Positions 44,938-54,668 are shown, counted from the stretch's first letter. The stretch is 64,000 bases of DNA from Galbibacter pacificus (GCF_029603165.1 NZ_JAQSVC010000004.1:124001-188000); one strand, 5' to 3'. Program-made: numbers and translations. The notes: a model not told the origin generated them from the sequence alone.

Positions 44938-46731
44938 CTAATTTTTATGAAAAGCATTGTACACCTTTTTGGCTTTTGCTTTTCCCACAACTAATACTAT
45001 TTGTTCCAAGGAGGCTTCTTTAACCCGTTTAACCGATTTAAATGTTTTCAACAGGTCGTTTGCGGTTTTCTTGCCTATTCCATCAATATTTTCCAATGCC
45101 GAACTTATAGCAGCCTTGCTTCGCTTATTCCTGTGAAAAGTAATTCCAAACCTATGTGCCTCGTTACGCAATTGCTGGATAATTTTTAATGTTTCAGACT
45201 TTTTATCCAGATACAACGGAATAGAATCTCCCGGATAATATATTTCTTCTAACCTTTTGGCAATTCCTATAATGGCTATTTTTCCACGCAGGCCTAACCT
45301 GTCCAGACTTTTCAAAGCCGATGATAGCTGCCCTTTCCCACCGTCTATTACAATTAATTGCGGAAGCGGTTCAGCTTCTTCCAGCAACCGTTTGTAGCGC
45401 CTGTGCACCACTTCTTCCATCGATGCAAAATCATCGGGGCCCACAACTGTTTTTATGTTGAAATGCCTATAGTCTTTCTTGCTTGGTTTTCCGTCTTTAA
45501 ATACCACACATGCGGCAACCGGGTTTGTCCCTTGTATATTTGAATTGTCAAAACATTCTATATGTCGCGGATCTTCAGACAACCTTAAATCTTTTTTCAT
45601 TTGCGCCATGATTCTTTTTACATGACGTTCCGGGTCTACAATCTTAATCTGTTTAAAGCGCTCCTGCCTATATAATTTGGCATTCCTTTCGGAGAGTTCT
45701 AAAATACGTTTTTTATCGCCCAATTTTGGAATGGTAACCTTAATTCCTTCAGCAACATTAATAGAAAAAGGCACATATATTTCTTTAGACTGGGAGTTGA
45801 ACCTTGTTCGCAGTTCTGTTACGGCCAGCTCCAATAACTCTTCATTGCTTTCGTTGAGTTTCTTTTTAATTTCTACGGTATGCGCCCTTATAATGGCCCC
45901 GTAAGACAATTGAAGGAAATTGACATAGCCGAAGCTTTCGTCGCTAACAATTGAAAACACATCTACATTGCTTATTTTCGGGTTTACCACAGTGGATTTT
46001 GCCTGATAATTTTCCAGAACATCTATTTTTTCTTTTATCTGTTGTGCTTCTTCAAATCGCATTTCGGCAGCCAAGGCTTTCATCTGGCTTTTAAAATCGC
46101 CTAACGAATCTTTAAAATTTCCTTTTATAATTTCCCGGATAGCGGTTATTTGTTTATCGTATTCTCCTAAGCTTTGATATCCTTCACAGGGGCCCAGGCA
46201 ATTTCCTAAATGGTATTCCAAACACACTTTATATTTTCCGGCATCGATTTTTTCTTTGGAAAGATCGTAATTACAGGTGCGCAACGAATACAGCCCTTTA
46301 ATAAGGTCCAAAAGTATCCTTACGGTTTTCATGCTTGTGTATGGGCCAAAGTATTCCGACCCATCCTTTATCATGTTCCGTGTGGTAAATACTCGTGGAA
46401 AACGCTCGTTTTTAATACAGATCCAAGGATACGTTTTATCGTCCTTCAGCATAACGTTATAGCGTGGCTGGTATTTTTTTATGAGGTTGTTTTCCAGTAA
46501 AAGTGCGTCTGTTTCGGTAGGCACCACAATATGCTTAATCGTTTCAATTTTTTTGACGAGCACCCTGGTTTTGCCATATTCATGGTTTTTATGAAAGTAA
46601 GAAGAAACCCTTTTTTTTAAATTCTTGGCCTTACCAACATAAATAATTTTTCCGTCCTTGTTATAAAATTGATAAACCCCCGGATTGTTGGGCAACGTTT
46701 GTAATTGTATTTCTATTGGGGTTTGGCTCAT
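44938..46731 (-). CDS. uvrC: Excinuclease ABC subunit C
   Basis: Makes both incisions in nucleotide excision repair. The 597 residues begin with the GIY-YIG nuclease (NPGVYQFYNKDGKIIYVGKAKNLKKRVSSYF, about 16-46), then a UVR/UvrB-binding stretch (EMRFEEAQQIKEKIDVLENYQ, about 208-228), the RNase H-like C-terminal nuclease (HIECFDNSNIQGTNPVAACVVF ... LIVIDGGKGQL), and two HhH motifs at the end. A consensus -7 element lies at 46754-46761. Confidence 0.97.
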   Translation of the reverse strand: MSQTPIEIQLQTLPNNPGVYQFYNKDGKIIYVGKAKNLKKRVSSYFHKNHEYGKTRVLVKKIETIKHIVVPTETDALLLENNLIKKYQPRYNVMLKDDKTYPWICIKNERFPRVFTTRNMIKDGSEYFGPYTSMKTVRILLDLIKGLYSLRTCNYDLSKEKIDAGKYKVCLEYHLGNCLGPCEGYQSLGEYDKQITAIREIIKGNFKDSLGDFKSQMKALAAEMRFEEAQQIKEKIDVLENYQAKSTVVNPKISNVDVFSIVSDESFGYVNFLQLSYGAIIRAHTVEIKKKLNESNEELLELAVTELRTRFNSQSKEIYVPFSINVAEGIKVTIPKLGDKKRILELSERNAKLYRQERFKQIKIVDPERHVKRIMAQMKKDLRLSEDPRHIECFDNSNIQGTNPVAACVVFKDGKPSKKDYRHFNIKTVVGPDDFASMEEVVHRRYKRLLEEAEPLPQLIVIDGGKGQLSSALKSLDRLGLRGKIAIIGIAKRLEEIYYPGDSIPLYLDKKSETLKIIQQLRNEAHRFGITFHRNKRSKAAISSALENIDGIGKKTANDLLKTFKSVKRVKEASLEQIVLVVGKAKAKKVYNAFHKN

Positions 46732-46753
46732 GAAAGTACGACAATTTATTCTT

Positions 46754-46761
46754 CAAAGATA
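46754..46761 (-). promoter_or_regulatory. -7 promoter element of uvrC
   Basis: The minus strand reads TATCTTTG (TAnnTTTG), 22 bases before the uvrC ATG. A near-consensus TATCTTTA (46907-46914) serves the divergent regulator gene. Confidence 0.7.
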
Positions 46762-46955
46762 AATGAATCTAAAATTACATCATAAACAACAGACCTTATT
46801 TATTAATTATGAGAGAAAAAGATTACAATTTTTAGCTTAAAAAAATTATTTTGTACAAATGCCGATTACTATTACATTTTAACAGGCTGAAATATTAAAA
46901 AAAAACTATCTTTAGCTGCTGATTTATGATAATTGGACCCCTAACAAATATGTAA

Positions 46956-47363
46956 ATGAACCATAAAATTGACCTAGCCTGTATCATTGACGATGACAAA
47001 CTCTATGTAAAAATGCTGTCCCGCTTGCTAGACATCAAAAAATTATGCAAAGAGTTTTTGGTTTTTGAAAATGGAAGTGAAGCGTTTTCTTACTTTAAAG
47101 GTGTTTTTGAACAACCCGAAAAAGAGAGAATACCACAAGTTATTCTTTTGGACCTTAATATGCCTGTCATGGACGGATGGCAATTTCTGGAGGAATTTGT
47201 AAAAATTAAGTCAGATTTAGAACATCCCATAACCTTGTACGTGGTAAGCTCGTCCATTAACCCGGAAGATATTCAAAGGGCTAAAGCTTTTGAAGAAGTA
47301 TCTGATTATTGGGTAAAACCAATCTCTTTGGGTGAACTGGAGGAAATGTTTGAAAAAGTTTAG
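46956..47363 (+). CDS. CheY-like single-domain response regulator
   Basis: A 135-residue receiver domain without an output domain: acidic pocket IIDDDKLYVKM (Asp12-14), phosphoacceptor Asp66 in VILLDLNMPVMDGW, and the conserved Lys in YWVKPISLGELEEM (about 120). It probably passes phosphate or binds partner proteins. The kinase is not in the neighbourhood. It is followed by the cyclo-ligase gene after three bases, so they form an operon. Confidence 0.93.
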   Translation: MNHKIDLACIIDDDKLYVKMLSRLLDIKKLCKEFLVFENGSEAFSYFKGVFEQPEKERIPQVILLDLNMPVMDGWQFLEEFVKIKSDLEHPITLYVVSSSINPEDIQRAKAFEEVSDYWVKPISLGELEEMFEKV

Positions 47364-47366
47364 TAC

Positions 47367-47930
47367 ATGAACAAAAAAGAGCTTCGCCAACTCTACAAAG
47401 AAAAACGCTTTGCTCTTACAAAAAGCGAAATTGAAAATTTAAGCATACAGATTGCCAACCAACTCTTATCCCTTAAAATATGGGACCAAATCTTTTACCA
47501 TATCTTTCTTGCCATTGAAAAACACAAGGAGATAGACACTTCGTTTATTTTAAGCATTTTACAGGGAAAAGACAAAGAAGTGGTTATTCCCAAAAGCAAT
47601 TTTTTAAATAGCACCTTAACCAATTACCTCCTTACAGACAACACCAAAATAATAATCAACGAATATGGCATTCCCGAACCCGAAAACGGGATCGAAATAG
47701 CGAATGATAAAATTGACGTTGTTTTTATACCATTGTTGGCTTTTGATAAAAAAGGGAACAGAATTGGCTATGGAAAAGGGTTTTACGACCGTTTTTTGGC
47801 TACTTGCAGAAAAGATGTTATAAAAATAGGGCTCTCTTTCTTTCCTCCGGAAGAAGCATTCAACGACCTACACCACCAAGATATTGAATTGGATATTTGT
47901 GTAACCCCTGATACCATTTATAAATTTTGA
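47367..47930 (+). CDS. 5-formyltetrahydrofolate cyclo-ligase
   Basis: Converts 5-formyl-THF to 5,10-methenyl-THF with ATP, in folate recycling. The 187 residues have the Arg/Lys-rich N-terminus (KKELRQLYKEKRFAL) and the C-terminal family signature GNRIGYGKGFYDRFL. It starts three bases after the response regulator. It is convergent with lspA. Confidence 0.93.
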   Translation: MNKKELRQLYKEKRFALTKSEIENLSIQIANQLLSLKIWDQIFYHIFLAIEKHKEIDTSFILSILQGKDKEVVIPKSNFLNSTLTNYLLTDNTKIIINEYGIPEPENGIEIANDKIDVVFIPLLAFDKKGNRIGYGKGFYDRFLATCRKDVIKIGLSFFPPEEAFNDLHHQDIELDICVTPDTIYKF

Positions 47931-47946
47931 AATAATGGCAAAAGAA

Positions 47947-48564
47947 TTATTTTTTTGGAAAAGCCTTTTTATTGAACACCAACAATACGCCTACACCAAC
48001 ACTTATGGCCGCATCGGCAATATTAAACACAGGCTCGAAGAACCTAAAAGTTTTCCCGCCAACAACAGGCATCCATTCTGGCCAAACCGTGTCTATCATC
48101 GGGAAATGAAGCATATCTACCACCCTTCCATGGAATAAGGAACCATATGGGTCTTGGGGAAACAATGTTGCCACTTGCCCATAACTGTCGTTGAAAATAA
48201 GTCCGTAAAAAACCGAGTCGATAATATTCCCCAAAGCACCGGCAAAAATTAACGAAATAGCAAGAACCAAAGTTGGTGTGGCATTTTTTTTAACCGAATC
48301 GTACAACCAATAGCCAATTCCGCATATTGCAACAAGCCTGAATATGGTTAAAAAAAGTTTTCCGGCCTCATCTGAAATAAAAGGAATTATATCACTTATT
48401 TTAGTGCCCCACGCGGCTCCTTCGTTTTCTATGAACAAAATTTTAAACCAGCTGAAAACCTCAACATAATCTCCTAAAATAAAATGGGTTTTAATGTATA
48501 TTTTGGATACTTGATCTATTAACAGGACCAAGACTATAATCAGGGATGCTTTTTTTAATGACAT
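47947..48564 (-). CDS. lspA: Lipoprotein signal peptidase (signal peptidase II)
   Basis: Inner-membrane aspartyl protease that removes signal peptides from prolipoproteins. The 205 residues show four helices and both catalytic aspartates in IFAGALGNIIDSVFYG and FEPVFNIADAAISVGV. At 205 residues it is longer than many homologues (about 165), with an extra loop between the first and second conserved segments (about 110-150). It lies after the head-GIN-like gene; in relatives it usually follows ileS and the traR/dksA-like gene directly. Confidence 0.95.
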   Translation of the reverse strand: MSLKKASLIIVLVLLIDQVSKIYIKTHFILGDYVEVFSWFKILFIENEGAAWGTKISDIIPFISDEAGKLFLTIFRLVAICGIGYWLYDSVKKNATPTLVLAISLIFAGALGNIIDSVFYGLIFNDSYGQVATLFPQDPYGSLFHGRVVDMLHFPMIDTVWPEWMPVVGGKTFRFFEPVFNIADAAISVGVGVLLVFNKKAFPKK

Positions 48565-48628
48565 ATTTTATAAGTAAACTGCCTTTTCTAGTGGCATACA
48601 TATTTCAACGGCGGTAAAAATAAGGATA

Positions 48629-49252
48629 TTATTCTGTTTTATTGATGTAAATGTTACCGTTCAACGAATTTAACTCGAAGTTAGTATTTCCGGGCTTCAA
48701 AGAGCCTTTGTATACTTTTCCGTATTCGCTCTTAGCCCGTACCTCTCCGCTTATTTTTTGAGCAACGATATTTCCGTTTCGCGTCCTTGCCTTTATGGTC
48801 CCGCCAGAAATATTGTCCAGCACTATCAATTCGTTGGCCGTTATGGCCTCTATACTTTTATAATGGCCACGGAGTTCCATTCCCGTATAATTTCCAGAAA
48901 TATATACTTCTTTGTATTCGGGGACTTCAATCTCCAAGGAAACCGAAATTACTTTATGCGCCCCTAATTTATCGTTGGGCTTATTAAATAACGGTCTTTG
49001 CTCCACGCCTATAAACAAGGTGGTCCCTTCTTCTTTTACAGTATTTACAAATTCATTTTGATATTCCCCTTCCATCTTGGTTACAATAATCACATCATCG
49101 CCCTTGTGCGTTTGCATGGAAACATTGAATACATTATTGGCATCTACCTCTATAAAAGAAACCTCCTTGGCAAGGACAACTTTTTTTATGGCCTTTTGAG
49201 AATATACGTAAGCTCCGCTGAGAAAAATAATAAAGGCAAAAATGTACTTCAT
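48629..49252 (-). CDS. Head-GIN/DUF2807-like or DUF4097-like beta-helix secreted protein
   Basis: A 207-residue protein with signal peptide (MKYIFAFIIFLSGAYVYSQ) and repeated short beta strands (EITKVYISGNYTGMELRGHYKSI, ISGGTIKARTRNGNIVAQKISGEVRAKSEYG), the Asn/Gly ladder typical of the putative adhesin-like beta-helix families of Bacteroidota. Role unknown. It lies between traR and lspA, behind a terminator, so it is transcribed from its own promoter. Confidence 0.75.
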   Translation of the reverse strand: MKYIFAFIIFLSGAYVYSQKAIKKVVLAKEVSFIEVDANNVFNVSMQTHKGDDVIIVTKMEGEYQNEFVNTVKEEGTTLFIGVEQRPLFNKPNDKLGAHKVISVSLEIEVPEYKEVYISGNYTGMELRGHYKSIEAITANELIVLDNISGGTIKARTRNGNIVAQKISGEVRAKSEYGKVYKGSLKPGNTNFELNSLNGNIYINKTE

Positions 49253-49303
49253 GGAAAATACTTTTTAAAATAACAACCAATTGGCGGGTAAGGTTTATGC
49301 AAC

Positions 49304-49333
49304 AAAAAACGCTCTTAACAGAGCGCTTTTTTT
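49304..49333 (-). terminator. Terminator after traR/dksA-like gene
   Basis: CGCTCT (49310-49315) pairs with AGAGCG (49320-49325), extended by A/T runs; on the minus strand T6 follows. It separates the ileS-traR pair from the next genes. Confidence 0.82.
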
Positions 49334-49359
49334 AATATTTAAGTGTTGTTTTTTTGCAA

Positions 49360-49743
49360 TTAACTTTGCATGTTTTTAGCTTCGATGCTCAAGGTAGCAT
49401 GCGGTACCAGCTTTAAGCGCTCTTTGTTGATAAGCTTCCCGGTAACCCTACAAACACCATACGTTTTGTTCTCGATACGCACCAATGCATTTTTTAGGTC
49501 GCGGATAAACTTTTCCTGACGCAAAGCCAGTTGCGTATTTGCTTCCCTGCTCATTGTTTCAGACCCTTCCTCGAATGCTTTAAATGTAGGGGAAGTATCG
49601 TCTGTACCATTGTTGCCGTCGTTTTTATAAGAGCTTTTCAAAAGCTTAAGGTCTTGATAAGCTTTTTCTATTTTTCCTTCAATCAGTTCCCTGAACTCTG
49701 CTAGATCTTTATCTGAGTACCTTACTTTCATATCTGTTTCCAT
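49360..49743 (-). CDS. TraR/DksA family protein
   Basis: A 127-residue protein of the family that acts in the secondary channel of RNA polymerase. The N-terminal half is an alpha-helical hairpin (AEFRELIEGKIEKAYQDLKLL ... SREANTQLALRQEKFIRDLKNALVRIENKTYGVCRVTGKLI), and the C-terminal part has the conserved GKLINKERLKLVPHAT. Only one Cys (in YGVCRVT) of the usual four-Cys zinc finger remains, which is common in flavobacterial homologues. It lies four bases after ileS and probably forms an operon with it. Confidence 0.88.
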   Translation of the reverse strand: METDMKVRYSDKDLAEFRELIEGKIEKAYQDLKLLKSSYKNDGNNGTDDTSPTFKAFEEGSETMSREANTQLALRQEKFIRDLKNALVRIENKTYGVCRVTGKLINKERLKLVPHATLSIEAKNMQS

Positions 49744-49747
49744 AGTA

Positions 49748-52700
49748 CTAGTGTTTTTGAATAATTAACTTGGTGTTTACCTCATCAAAAGCAATTTCTG
49801 TACCATTATCTAAGTTCTCCTCGAAATTTAGCCGTGCCGTTAAGGTTTCTGCCTTAATGTATTCAATATTGTTTTCAACAGCTTTTTCTACAAAACCATC
49901 CTTTTGTAACTTAACATCAATCTTGTCTGTCACTTCAAAACCAGAATCCTTACGTAAGTTCTGAATTCTATTTACCAGTTCCCTGGCTACTCCTTCGTTA
50001 CGCAAATCTTCTGTGATCGTTACGTCTAATGCTACAGTGATTGCCCCCGAACTGGCTACTAACCACCCTTCTATGTCTTGTGATGAAATCTCGACTTCAT
50101 CGATTCCTAAAGTAACGCTTTTTCCATTAATTTCAATAGAAATAGCCCCTTCACTTTCAATTTTTTGAATTTCGGGCTGGTCAAACTTATTTATCTCATT
50201 GACAATCAGCTTCATATCTTTTCCAAAACGTGGCCCTAAAACTTTAAAATTAGGCTTAATTTGTTTTACCAAAACCCCGGAAGCATCATCAATCAACGCA
50301 ATTTCTTTTACATTTACTTCAGACTTTATCAAGTCTTCCACCTCTTTAATTTCATTTCTTTGTTCCTCGTTAAGCACTGGAATCATTATCTTTTGAAGCG
50401 GTTGACGTACTTTTATCATTTCCTTTTTACGCAACGAAAGTACCAAGGAAGATATTGTTTGGGCCTTCTCCATTTTGCGTTCCAACAATTTATCAACAAA
50501 GTTTTCTACAAATTGGGGGAATTCTGCCAAATGCACACTTTCAAAGTTTTCCTTTCCGGTGGCGGCCACTAAATCTTTATACAACTGATCCATAAAGAAA
50601 GGTGCAATTGGCGCACCAAGCTTTGCAACCGTAACCAAACACGTATACAATGTTTGGTAGGCGCTTACTTTGTCTTGCCCATAATCGCCTTTCCAGAAAC
50701 GCCTTCTGCTTAAACGTACATACCAGTTGCTCAGGTTTTCCTGAACAAAATCGGAGATTGCCCTTGCTGCTCTTGTGGGTTCGTAATCGGCATATGCTTC
50801 ATCAACCTTTTGCACCAATGTATTTAATTCTGAAAGTATCCAGCGGTCAATTTCTGGCCTTTCATTCAATGGAATGTCCTTTTCAGCATAAGTAAATTCA
50901 TCGATATTGGCATATAAACTGAAAAAAGAATAGGTATTGTATAGCGTTCCGAAGAATTTTCTACGCACTTCTGCAACTCCTTCAATATCAAATTTTAGGT
51001 TATCCCACGGATTTGCGTTGGAAATCATGTACCAACGCGTGGCATCGGGGCCGTATTCTTTTAATGTTTCAAAAGGGTCTACGGCGTTGCCCAAACGCTT
51101 GGACATTTTTTGTCCGTTTTTATCGAGCACCAAACCGTTTGATACTACATTTTTATAGGCCACAGAGTCGAAAACCATTGTACCAATGGCGTGCAAGGTG
51201 TAAAACCACCCACGGGTTTGGTCTACTCCTTCTGCGATGTAATCGGCGGGGAAAAAGCCCCCCCCTTGATCTATTTTTTCTTTGTTTTCAAACGGATAAT
51301 GCCATTGTGCATATGGCATGGAACCGGAATCGAACCAAACATCAATCAAATCGGCTTCTCGTTTCATGGGTTTTCCCGATGGAGAAACCAATACAATTTT
51401 ATCGACTATGTTTTTGTGAAGGTCTACTTTTTCGTAGTTTGCTTCACTCATGTTCCCCACTTCAAAATCGGCAAAAATATCAGCTTCCATAACGCCAGCT
51501 TCTACCGCTTTTGCCATTTCATCTTTTAGCTCTTCAATCGAGCCGATGATAATTTCTTCCCTACCGTCTTCGGTACGCCATATCGGCAACGGAATTCCCC
51601 AAAAACGGGAACGCGATAAGTTCCAATCGTTTGCATTTTGCAACCAATTTCCAAAACGCCCTTCCCCGGTTGCTTTTGGTTTCCAGTTGATGGTTTTGTT
51701 TAAATTGTACATCCGGTCTTTAACCTCGGTTACTTTAATGAACCATGAATCTAACGGATAATAAAGAACCGGCTTGTCGGTACGCCAGCAATGCGGATAA
51801 CTGTGCACATATTTTTCTACCTTAAAGGCTTTGTTTTCTTCTTTTAATTTAATAGCTATTTCTACATCTACAGACTTTTCGGGTGCTTCGCCATCGGTAT
51901 AATATTCATTTTTTACATATTTACTACCCACTTCAGGCAATTCTGCCCTAAAGCGACCTTGAAGATCTACCAAAGGAACGGGATTATCATTTTCGTCCAA
52001 TACCAACATTGGCGGTACTTCTGGCGTAGCTTCTTTGGCCACCTTGGCATCGTCTGCACCAAAAGTTGGGGCTGTATGCACGATTCCGGTACCGTCTTCG
52101 GTGGTAACAAAATCCCCGCCAATTACCCTAAAGGCATTTTCGGGGTTTTGGTATGGCAATGCATAATTCAACAATTGCTCATATTGGGCTCCGACTAAAT
52201 CGGCCCCTTTCCCTTCGGCCATTACCAAATATGGTATTTTTTTGGCCCCGCTTTCATAATCGGTAAAAGCAGTTTCATTTTCAGCTTCAAAATATTTACC
52301 GGAAAACTGTTTTTTCAGCAATGGTTTGGCCACCACAACATTTATGGGCTCGAAAGTGTATTGATTGTATGTTTTTACCAACACATAATCAATTTTAGGC
52401 CCTACTGTTAAAGCTGTATTGGACGGAAGTGTCCATGGCGTGGTTGTCCATGCCAGGAAATGAACGGCCCCAAACCCTTTTAAAAATTCGGGAAGTGTTT
52501 CTTCTATGGCCTTAAATTGTGCCACCACTGTTGTATCGGACACGTCTTGATAGGTTCCCGGCTGGTTTAATTCGTGCGAACTCAAACCGGTTCCTGCCTT
52601 AGGCGAATACGGCTGAATGGTGTACCCTTTGTACATTAAGCCTTTATCGTAGATTTGTTTTAATAGCCACCATACGCTTTCCATGTATTTGGACTTGTAG

Positions 52701-53149
52701 GTAATATAGGGGTGCTCCATGTCTACCCAATACCCGATTTTTCGGGTCATATCGTTCCAGATGTCCGTGTAGCGCATTACCGCTTTCTTACAAGCCCGGT
52801 TGTATTCTTCTACCGATATTTTAGTGCCAATATCTTCTTTGGTAATACCCAGTTCTTTTTCAACCCCCAATTCTACCGGAAGCCCGTGTGTATCCCACCC
52901 CGCTTTGCGTTTTACTTGATATCCTTTTTGGGTTTTATAACGACAAAAAATATCCTTAATGGCCCGGGCCATGACATGGTGAATTCCCGGCAATCCATTG
53001 GCAGATGGAGGGCCTTCATAGAAAACAAAAGGCTCTTTACCTTCCCTGCTGGTGATACTTTTCTCAAAAATTGCTTGCTCATCCCAAAATTTCAGAACTT
53101 CTTCCGCAGTTTTGGGCAAATCCAATCCTTTATATTCTGTAAACTTCAT
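49748..53149 (-). CDS. ileS: Isoleucine--tRNA ligase
   Basis: Class Ia synthetase that charges tRNA-Ile and edits valine. The 1133 residues are typical for the long eukaryote-like form found in Bacteroidota. The HIGH region is GLPGIHHVMARAIKD (about 55), the KMSKS motif is GQKMSKRLGN (about 700), and there is a CP1 editing domain and a tRNA-binding C-terminal extension. A consensus -7 element lies at 53181-53188. Confidence 0.97.
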   Translation of the reverse strand: MKFTEYKGLDLPKTAEEVLKFWDEQAIFEKSITSREGKEPFVFYEGPPSANGLPGIHHVMARAIKDIFCRYKTQKGYQVKRKAGWDTHGLPVELGVEKELGITKEDIGTKISVEEYNRACKKAVMRYTDIWNDMTRKIGYWVDMEHPYITYKSKYMESVWWLLKQIYDKGLMYKGYTIQPYSPKAGTGLSSHELNQPGTYQDVSDTTVVAQFKAIEETLPEFLKGFGAVHFLAWTTTPWTLPSNTALTVGPKIDYVLVKTYNQYTFEPINVVVAKPLLKKQFSGKYFEAENETAFTDYESGAKKIPYLVMAEGKGADLVGAQYEQLLNYALPYQNPENAFRVIGGDFVTTEDGTGIVHTAPTFGADDAKVAKEATPEVPPMLVLDENDNPVPLVDLQGRFRAELPEVGSKYVKNEYYTDGEAPEKSVDVEIAIKLKEENKAFKVEKYVHSYPHCWRTDKPVLYYPLDSWFIKVTEVKDRMYNLNKTINWKPKATGEGRFGNWLQNANDWNLSRSRFWGIPLPIWRTEDGREEIIIGSIEELKDEMAKAVEAGVMEADIFADFEVGNMSEANYEKVDLHKNIVDKIVLVSPSGKPMKREADLIDVWFDSGSMPYAQWHYPFENKEKIDQGGGFFPADYIAEGVDQTRGWFYTLHAIGTMVFDSVAYKNVVSNGLVLDKNGQKMSKRLGNAVDPFETLKEYGPDATRWYMISNANPWDNLKFDIEGVAEVRRKFFGTLYNTYSFFSLYANIDEFTYAEKDIPLNERPEIDRWILSELNTLVQKVDEAYADYEPTRAARAISDFVQENLSNWYVRLSRRRFWKGDYGQDKVSAYQTLYTCLVTVAKLGAPIAPFFMDQLYKDLVAATGKENFESVHLAEFPQFVENFVDKLLERKMEKAQTISSLVLSLRKKEMIKVRQPLQKIMIPVLNEEQRNEIKEVEDLIKSEVNVKEIALIDDASGVLVKQIKPNFKVLGPRFGKDMKLIVNEINKFDQPEIQKIESEGAISIEINGKSVTLGIDEVEISSQDIEGWLVASSGAITVALDVTITEDLRNEGVARELVNRIQNLRKDSGFEVTDKIDVKLQKDGFVEKAVENNIEYIKAETLTARLNFEENLDNGTEIAFDEVNTKLIIQKH

Positions 53150-53180
53150 TTAAACAGTTCCTTTGTCGTATTTAAGTTGG

Positions 53181-53188
53181 CAAAAATA
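53181..53188 (-). promoter_or_regulatory. -7 promoter element of ileS
   Basis: The minus strand reads TATTTTTG, matching TAnnTTTG, 31 bases before the ileS ATG. Confidence 0.65.
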
Positions 53189-53285
53189 CTAAATTCCAGT
53201 GAATTGACCCATGTTAAACATCCTAAAAGCAATCCATGGGGATGTTATTAGGTTAATATTAATATTTACAACGACTTGTAATTAT

Positions 53286-54002
53286 TTAAGCAAATATCTG
53301 CTGAAGAATTTCCAGTGATTTAGGCTTTTTAAAATCGGACAGGTGCAATTGGTAATAACGGATTAAGCTATTTAACAAATCTGCCCGCACCGTTTTATTC
53401 ATTTTAACAATATTTGCATCCTCGAAACCATGTTGCAACAGTTGCTTAAAAACCGCCAATTGTTGCCCCTCGATAACCTGATTGTACAAGGAATATACAA
53501 ATTCTCCTTCTAAAAGATCAAAATAAGGAGCCTCCCGCTGTGAATCGTCGGGGTAAAAGCCCAGGTATTTTGTTAACTCCAACAAAAAAGAAATATGGAA
53601 ATTGGCTATTTCGTCGTGTTCGTCCAACCAGACAAAAGCCGTAGCTATAAATTTATACAAAGCAGTATTTTCTTCTTCTTCCTGAAGGGAAACTACTAAC
53701 ATTTCGGATAAAAAAATTGCCACTGAACTTTTACTTACATCTGTTTGTAGGTTTTTATACGAATATGCAAGTTTTACTTCCCGCAAACTTTCCAAAGTGC
53801 CTTTATTTTTATGGTTGGCAACTATTTCTAGCTGTGTTAACGGCTGAAAATACCCTTTTTTTAATTTTCCTTTTTTTGATGACAATACCCCTTTCAACAT
53901 ATACGATTTTACCCCGTCGCTTTCCGTAAAAAGCTTTACAATCAAACTGGTATCGCCATATTTTATAGCTGAAAGCACAATGGCCCGGGTTGTTACAATC
54001 AT
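53286..54002 (-). CDS. recO: DNA repair protein RecO
   Basis: Mediator that loads RecA on gaps with RecFR. The 238 residues start with the OB-fold (TTRAIVLSAIKYGDTSLIVKLFTESDGVKSYMLKG) and continue as the helical RecO_C part. There is no C4 zinc site. A consensus -7 element (54021-54028) lies 18 bases before the ATG. Confidence 0.94.
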   Translation of the reverse strand: MIVTTRAIVLSAIKYGDTSLIVKLFTESDGVKSYMLKGVLSSKKGKLKKGYFQPLTQLEIVANHKNKGTLESLREVKLAYSYKNLQTDVSKSSVAIFLSEMLVVSLQEEEENTALYKFIATAFVWLDEHDEIANFHISFLLELTKYLGFYPDDSQREAPYFDLLEGEFVYSLYNQVIEGQQLAVFKQLLQHGFEDANIVKMNKTVRADLLNSLIRYYQLHLSDFKKPKSLEILQQIFA

Positions 54003-54020
54003 ATTTTATAGGAATAAAAA

Positions 54021-54028
54021 CAAAAATA
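54021..54028 (-). promoter_or_regulatory. -7 promoter element of recO
   Basis: The minus strand reads TATTTTTG (TAnnTTTG), 18 bases before the recO start. Confidence 0.6.
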
Positions 54029-54102
54029 GGAATTTGCTTTTTCTATATAGCTTGATTTCAAGATAAAAGAAGTTATCTTTAAATTTCAACAAAACAACAA
54101 TT

Positions 54103-54123
54103 AATTATTGTTTTACAATAATT
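54103..54123. promoter_or_regulatory. 21-bp operator palindrome of the DUF2975/XRE operon
   Basis: AATTATTGT (54103-54111) and ACAATAATT (54115-54123) form a perfect nine-base inverted repeat with a three-base centre. It ends four bases before the -7 element, so a bound protein would cover the -33 region. The small XRE protein of this operon is the obvious candidate. Confidence 0.6.
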
Positions 54124-54127
54124 TTTA

Positions 54128-54135
54128 TATATTTG
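54128..54135 (+). promoter_or_regulatory. -7 promoter element of the DUF2975/XRE/ABC operon
   Basis: TATATTTG matches TAnnTTTG, 23 bases before the ATG at 54159 and directly downstream of the palindrome. Confidence 0.65.
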
Positions 54136-54158
54136 CAATAATAATTGAAACTTAGACA

Positions 54159-54668
54159 ATGAAAAAAACCAATATTATTTCCAAAATATTATACGCTGTA
54201 ACAAGAGTTCTGGCGTGGCTTTATTTTTTTACAGCTATTTATGGGTTTATATGTTCGGTAACAAAAACCAATATTAAACCTGTGGCAGGCCAAACTATTA
54301 TTGAATATCCTTTTACAGATGTTCCCTTTTTAATTCTGAACAACAGCACACCTTATTTAGTATTTTCATTTTTGCTTCCCACTTTGGCATATGCGCTGTT
54401 TTTCTGGCTACTTTCTAATGTTTTTCAGGTCTTCTATCAACAAAAATTATTTACTGTAGCCAACATTGCCCATTTAAAACGATTTTATGCCATCAATTTG
54501 TTTTTACCCATTCTGTTGGTTATTATTTCATCCTTTTTTACGGAAATTGAAAGAGAAATATATATGATTATAGCCTTACATATGTTTCTGGGCATCTTTA
54601 TTTTTATTATTTCAGAAATTTTTCAACAAGGATTAGATTTACAAAACGAACAAGATTTATACATATAA
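54159..54668 (+). CDS. DUF2975 domain membrane protein
   Basis: A 169-residue protein with four membrane helices (about 14-34, 63-86, 106-128, 134-155) and the DUF2975 pattern VFQVFYQQKLFTVANIAHLKRF in the central loop. DUF2975 proteins usually sit beside a small YozG-like XRE regulator, as here (four bases downstream), and are thought to form a sensor/regulator pair. First gene of a four-gene operon that ends in an ABC exporter-peptidase fusion. Confidence 0.88.
   Translation: MKKTNIISKILYAVTRVLAWLYFFTAIYGFICSVTKTNIKPVAGQTIIEYPFTDVPFLILNNSTPYLVFSFLLPTLAYALFFWLLSNVFQVFYQQKLFTVANIAHLKRFYAINLFLPILLVIISSFFTEIEREIYMIIALHMFLGIFIFIISEIFQQGLDLQNEQDLYI

Noticed and set aside
51013-51492. 159-codon + strand frame opposite ileS
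   Set aside because: Antisense shadow of ileS, with Arg/Cys/His-rich text from reversed codons.
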